A DNA stretch of 23,193 bases from Caryophanales bacterium UBA970 (GTDB lineage: Bacteria > Bacillota_I > Bacilli_A > RFN20 > CAG-826): contig DBCA01000016.1 in NCBI GenBank assembly GCA_002292805.1, positions 1-23,193 of the forward strand, written 5' to 3'. The notes beneath the pieces were generated by a model. The model saw nothing but the letters and a program-made list of their open reading frames with translations, ran no database searches and was not told the origin of the DNA. A program made the translations under genes and the position numbers. The stretch's first letter is position 1. Each line of letters starts with the position of its first letter. Below, piece after piece: positions 22,369 through 23,193 of the stretch.

Positions 22369-23177
22369 TTCGAATACTTCCACCAATTTAATGCTTGTTT
22401 CGTTTTCTTGGGAATAGAAGTTTTACTTTGTCTTTTTGATGAACGTGGATCATGCTTCTCTCCTCGCGGAACCACGTGCCAACTATCTAGACTGCCAAAT
22501 TGTGTTAAGAGATTTTGGATGCTTGAATAATCAAACATTTTGCAGGAAAAAATGTCAAAGAACATGTGGTTGGTCTTTAAATTAATGTGGATGGATAAGT
22601 GGGACTCAGCAATCATGACAATGCTTGATAAGAACTTAGGTTGATCATATCGATCATAAAGACCATAAGCTCGGGTGATGGGAGTCATCCCAATTTTTTG
22701 AATTAGACCTTCTAGAAATGCATTGGTTTCAGACAAGGTAAATGTATTTTGTAATGATAAAGTAGCCATCACATGCGGGCCGAAGACTGCCTTAGGGTCA
22801 AAGGTTTCCGACTGATTTTTTCCTAAACGATTTGCACTAAAGGATCGACTCTTCTTTGCGTCGCTTGGCCAATACGTATTCAACACCTTTTCAAAACGTT
22901 TTTGATCAATGGTTTGTGGGGTGTATAAATCAACAAAAAAACATCCTCTTAAAGGAAAGGTGTGAATGGTAAAATGACCGCCTTCAAGAAAAAGATAACT
23001 AGATAACCCTTCATCTAAAGGAATAAGGCCATAATCATAAGGCAACAAGTAAGCTGGAGAAATCGGTTTAAGCCCGAGGTCAAAAAGAACTAAATTGATG
23101 GTTTGGTTGATAAACGAGGTATCACCCATAGGAATCTTTGCTTTGACGCCGTAGCCATCGAACATGTAATGGGTCAT
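22365..23177 (-). CDS. Tandem S-adenosylmethionine decarboxylase (SpeD)-like protein
   Basis: 270 residues that read as two fused class 1b AdoMetDC-like domains plus a basic tail. Domain 1 (about 8-103) has LEGGHFTIHTFP (64-75) and FFVDLYTP. Domain 2 (about 133-229) has IAESHLSIHINL (189-200) and FFDIFSC (206-212). In the SpeD family the chain self-cleaves between Glu and Ser of ESH, giving the pyruvoyl cofactor, with a catalytic His and Cys nearby. Domain 2 keeps E191-S192, H197 and C212. Domain 1 keeps H72 but has Gly for Ser and no Cys. The product may be decarboxylated SAM or, as in some diverged SpeD proteins, a decarboxylated amino acid; the sequence does not decide. About 40 Lys/Arg-rich residues follow (HDPRSSKRQSKTS region). 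ATG 23177 has GAGAGG upstream. Coupled to pfkA by a GTGA overlap. Confidence 0.8.
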   Translation of the reverse strand: MTHYMFDGYGVKAKIPMGDTSFINQTINLVLFDLGLKPISPAYLLPYDYGLIPLDEGLSSYLFLEGGHFTIHTFPLRGCFFVDLYTPQTIDQKRFEKVLNTYWPSDAKKSRSFSANRLGKNQSETFDPKAVFGPHVMATLSLQNTFTLSETNAFLEGLIQKIGMTPITRAYGLYDRYDQPKFLSSIVMIAESHLSIHINLKTNHMFFDIFSCKMFDYSSIQNLLTQFGSLDSWHVVPRGEKHDPRSSKRQSKTSIPKKTKQALNWWKYSK

Positions 23178-23193
23178 GATGGTCCTCTCTTTT

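Noticed and set aside
22186..22530. 114-codon plus-strand reading frame across the pfkA/SpeD-like junction
   Set aside because: It is antisense to two well supported genes; composition and lack of a start signal point to chance.
1..23193. CRISPR, prophage, insertion sequence, tRNA or rRNA genes
   Set aside because: No spaced repeats, transposase or integrase motifs, terminal inverted repeats or tRNA cloverleaf were seen; almost all sequence is accounted for by housekeeping genes and their leaders.

Overview
The window (about 23.2 kb, low GC, no tRNA, rRNA, CRISPR or mobile element seen) is a dense housekeeping block from a low-GC Gram-positive bacterium. TGA is a normal stop (rpe, pyk and the SpeD-like gene end in it) and TGG encodes Trp, so the Mycoplasma/Spiroplasma code is not used. 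Gene order recalls Bacillus subtilis (from memory): rsgA-rpe-(thiN position)-rpmB; pepV, trmB, M42 peptidase, ytpR; CcpA-like regulator, tyrS, rpsD, ezrA; infC-rpmI-rplT, thrS; pfkA-pyk. Together with salvage of pantothenate and nicotinate and the compact packing, this suggests a reduced member of the Bacilli (Acholeplasma/Izemoplasma/Erysipelotrichia-like). That placement is inference.

Layout. 1-1785 (+): the end of rsgA, rpe and an unrecognised five-helix membrane protein, running into convergent rpmB (-). 2043-10734 (+): a T-box leader followed by eight tightly packed or overlapping genes: leuS, coaX, a PanT-like ECF S component, pepV, trmB, an M42 aminopeptidase, ytpR and pncB. 10758-13068 (+): a LacI/CcpA-like regulator with its own promoter and operator-like palindrome, then tyrS 2 nt downstream without a T-box or Shine-Dalgarno of its own. 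13128-13921: rpsD (-) with a structured leader, divergent from ezrA (+, 13932-15584). 15628-16939 (-): infC-rpmI-rplT behind an L20-type attenuator. 16940-19116 (-): thrS behind its own T-box. 19117-23177 (-): SpeD-like, pfkA, pyk and a ROK kinase, all overlapping or abutting.

How it fits together. The genes cover translation (three aminoacyl-tRNA synthetases, IF3, five ribosomal proteins, RsgA, TrmB), glycolysis and the pentose phosphate branch (ROK kinase, PfkA, Pyk, Rpe), peptide breakdown (PepV, M42), and uptake or activation of CoA and NAD precursors. Regulation is strongly RNA-based: two T-boxes with closely similar cores, an L20-type attenuator and a probable S4 leader.

The most unusual item is the 270-residue protein at 22365-23177. 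It reads as two fused S-adenosylmethionine decarboxylase (SpeD) domains. Only the second keeps the Glu-Ser cleavage site and the catalytic Cys, and the gene is translationally coupled to pfkA. Next in interest are the very short T-box Stem I elements, an EzrA homologue without its transmembrane anchor, and the rpsD start codon inside a palindrome.
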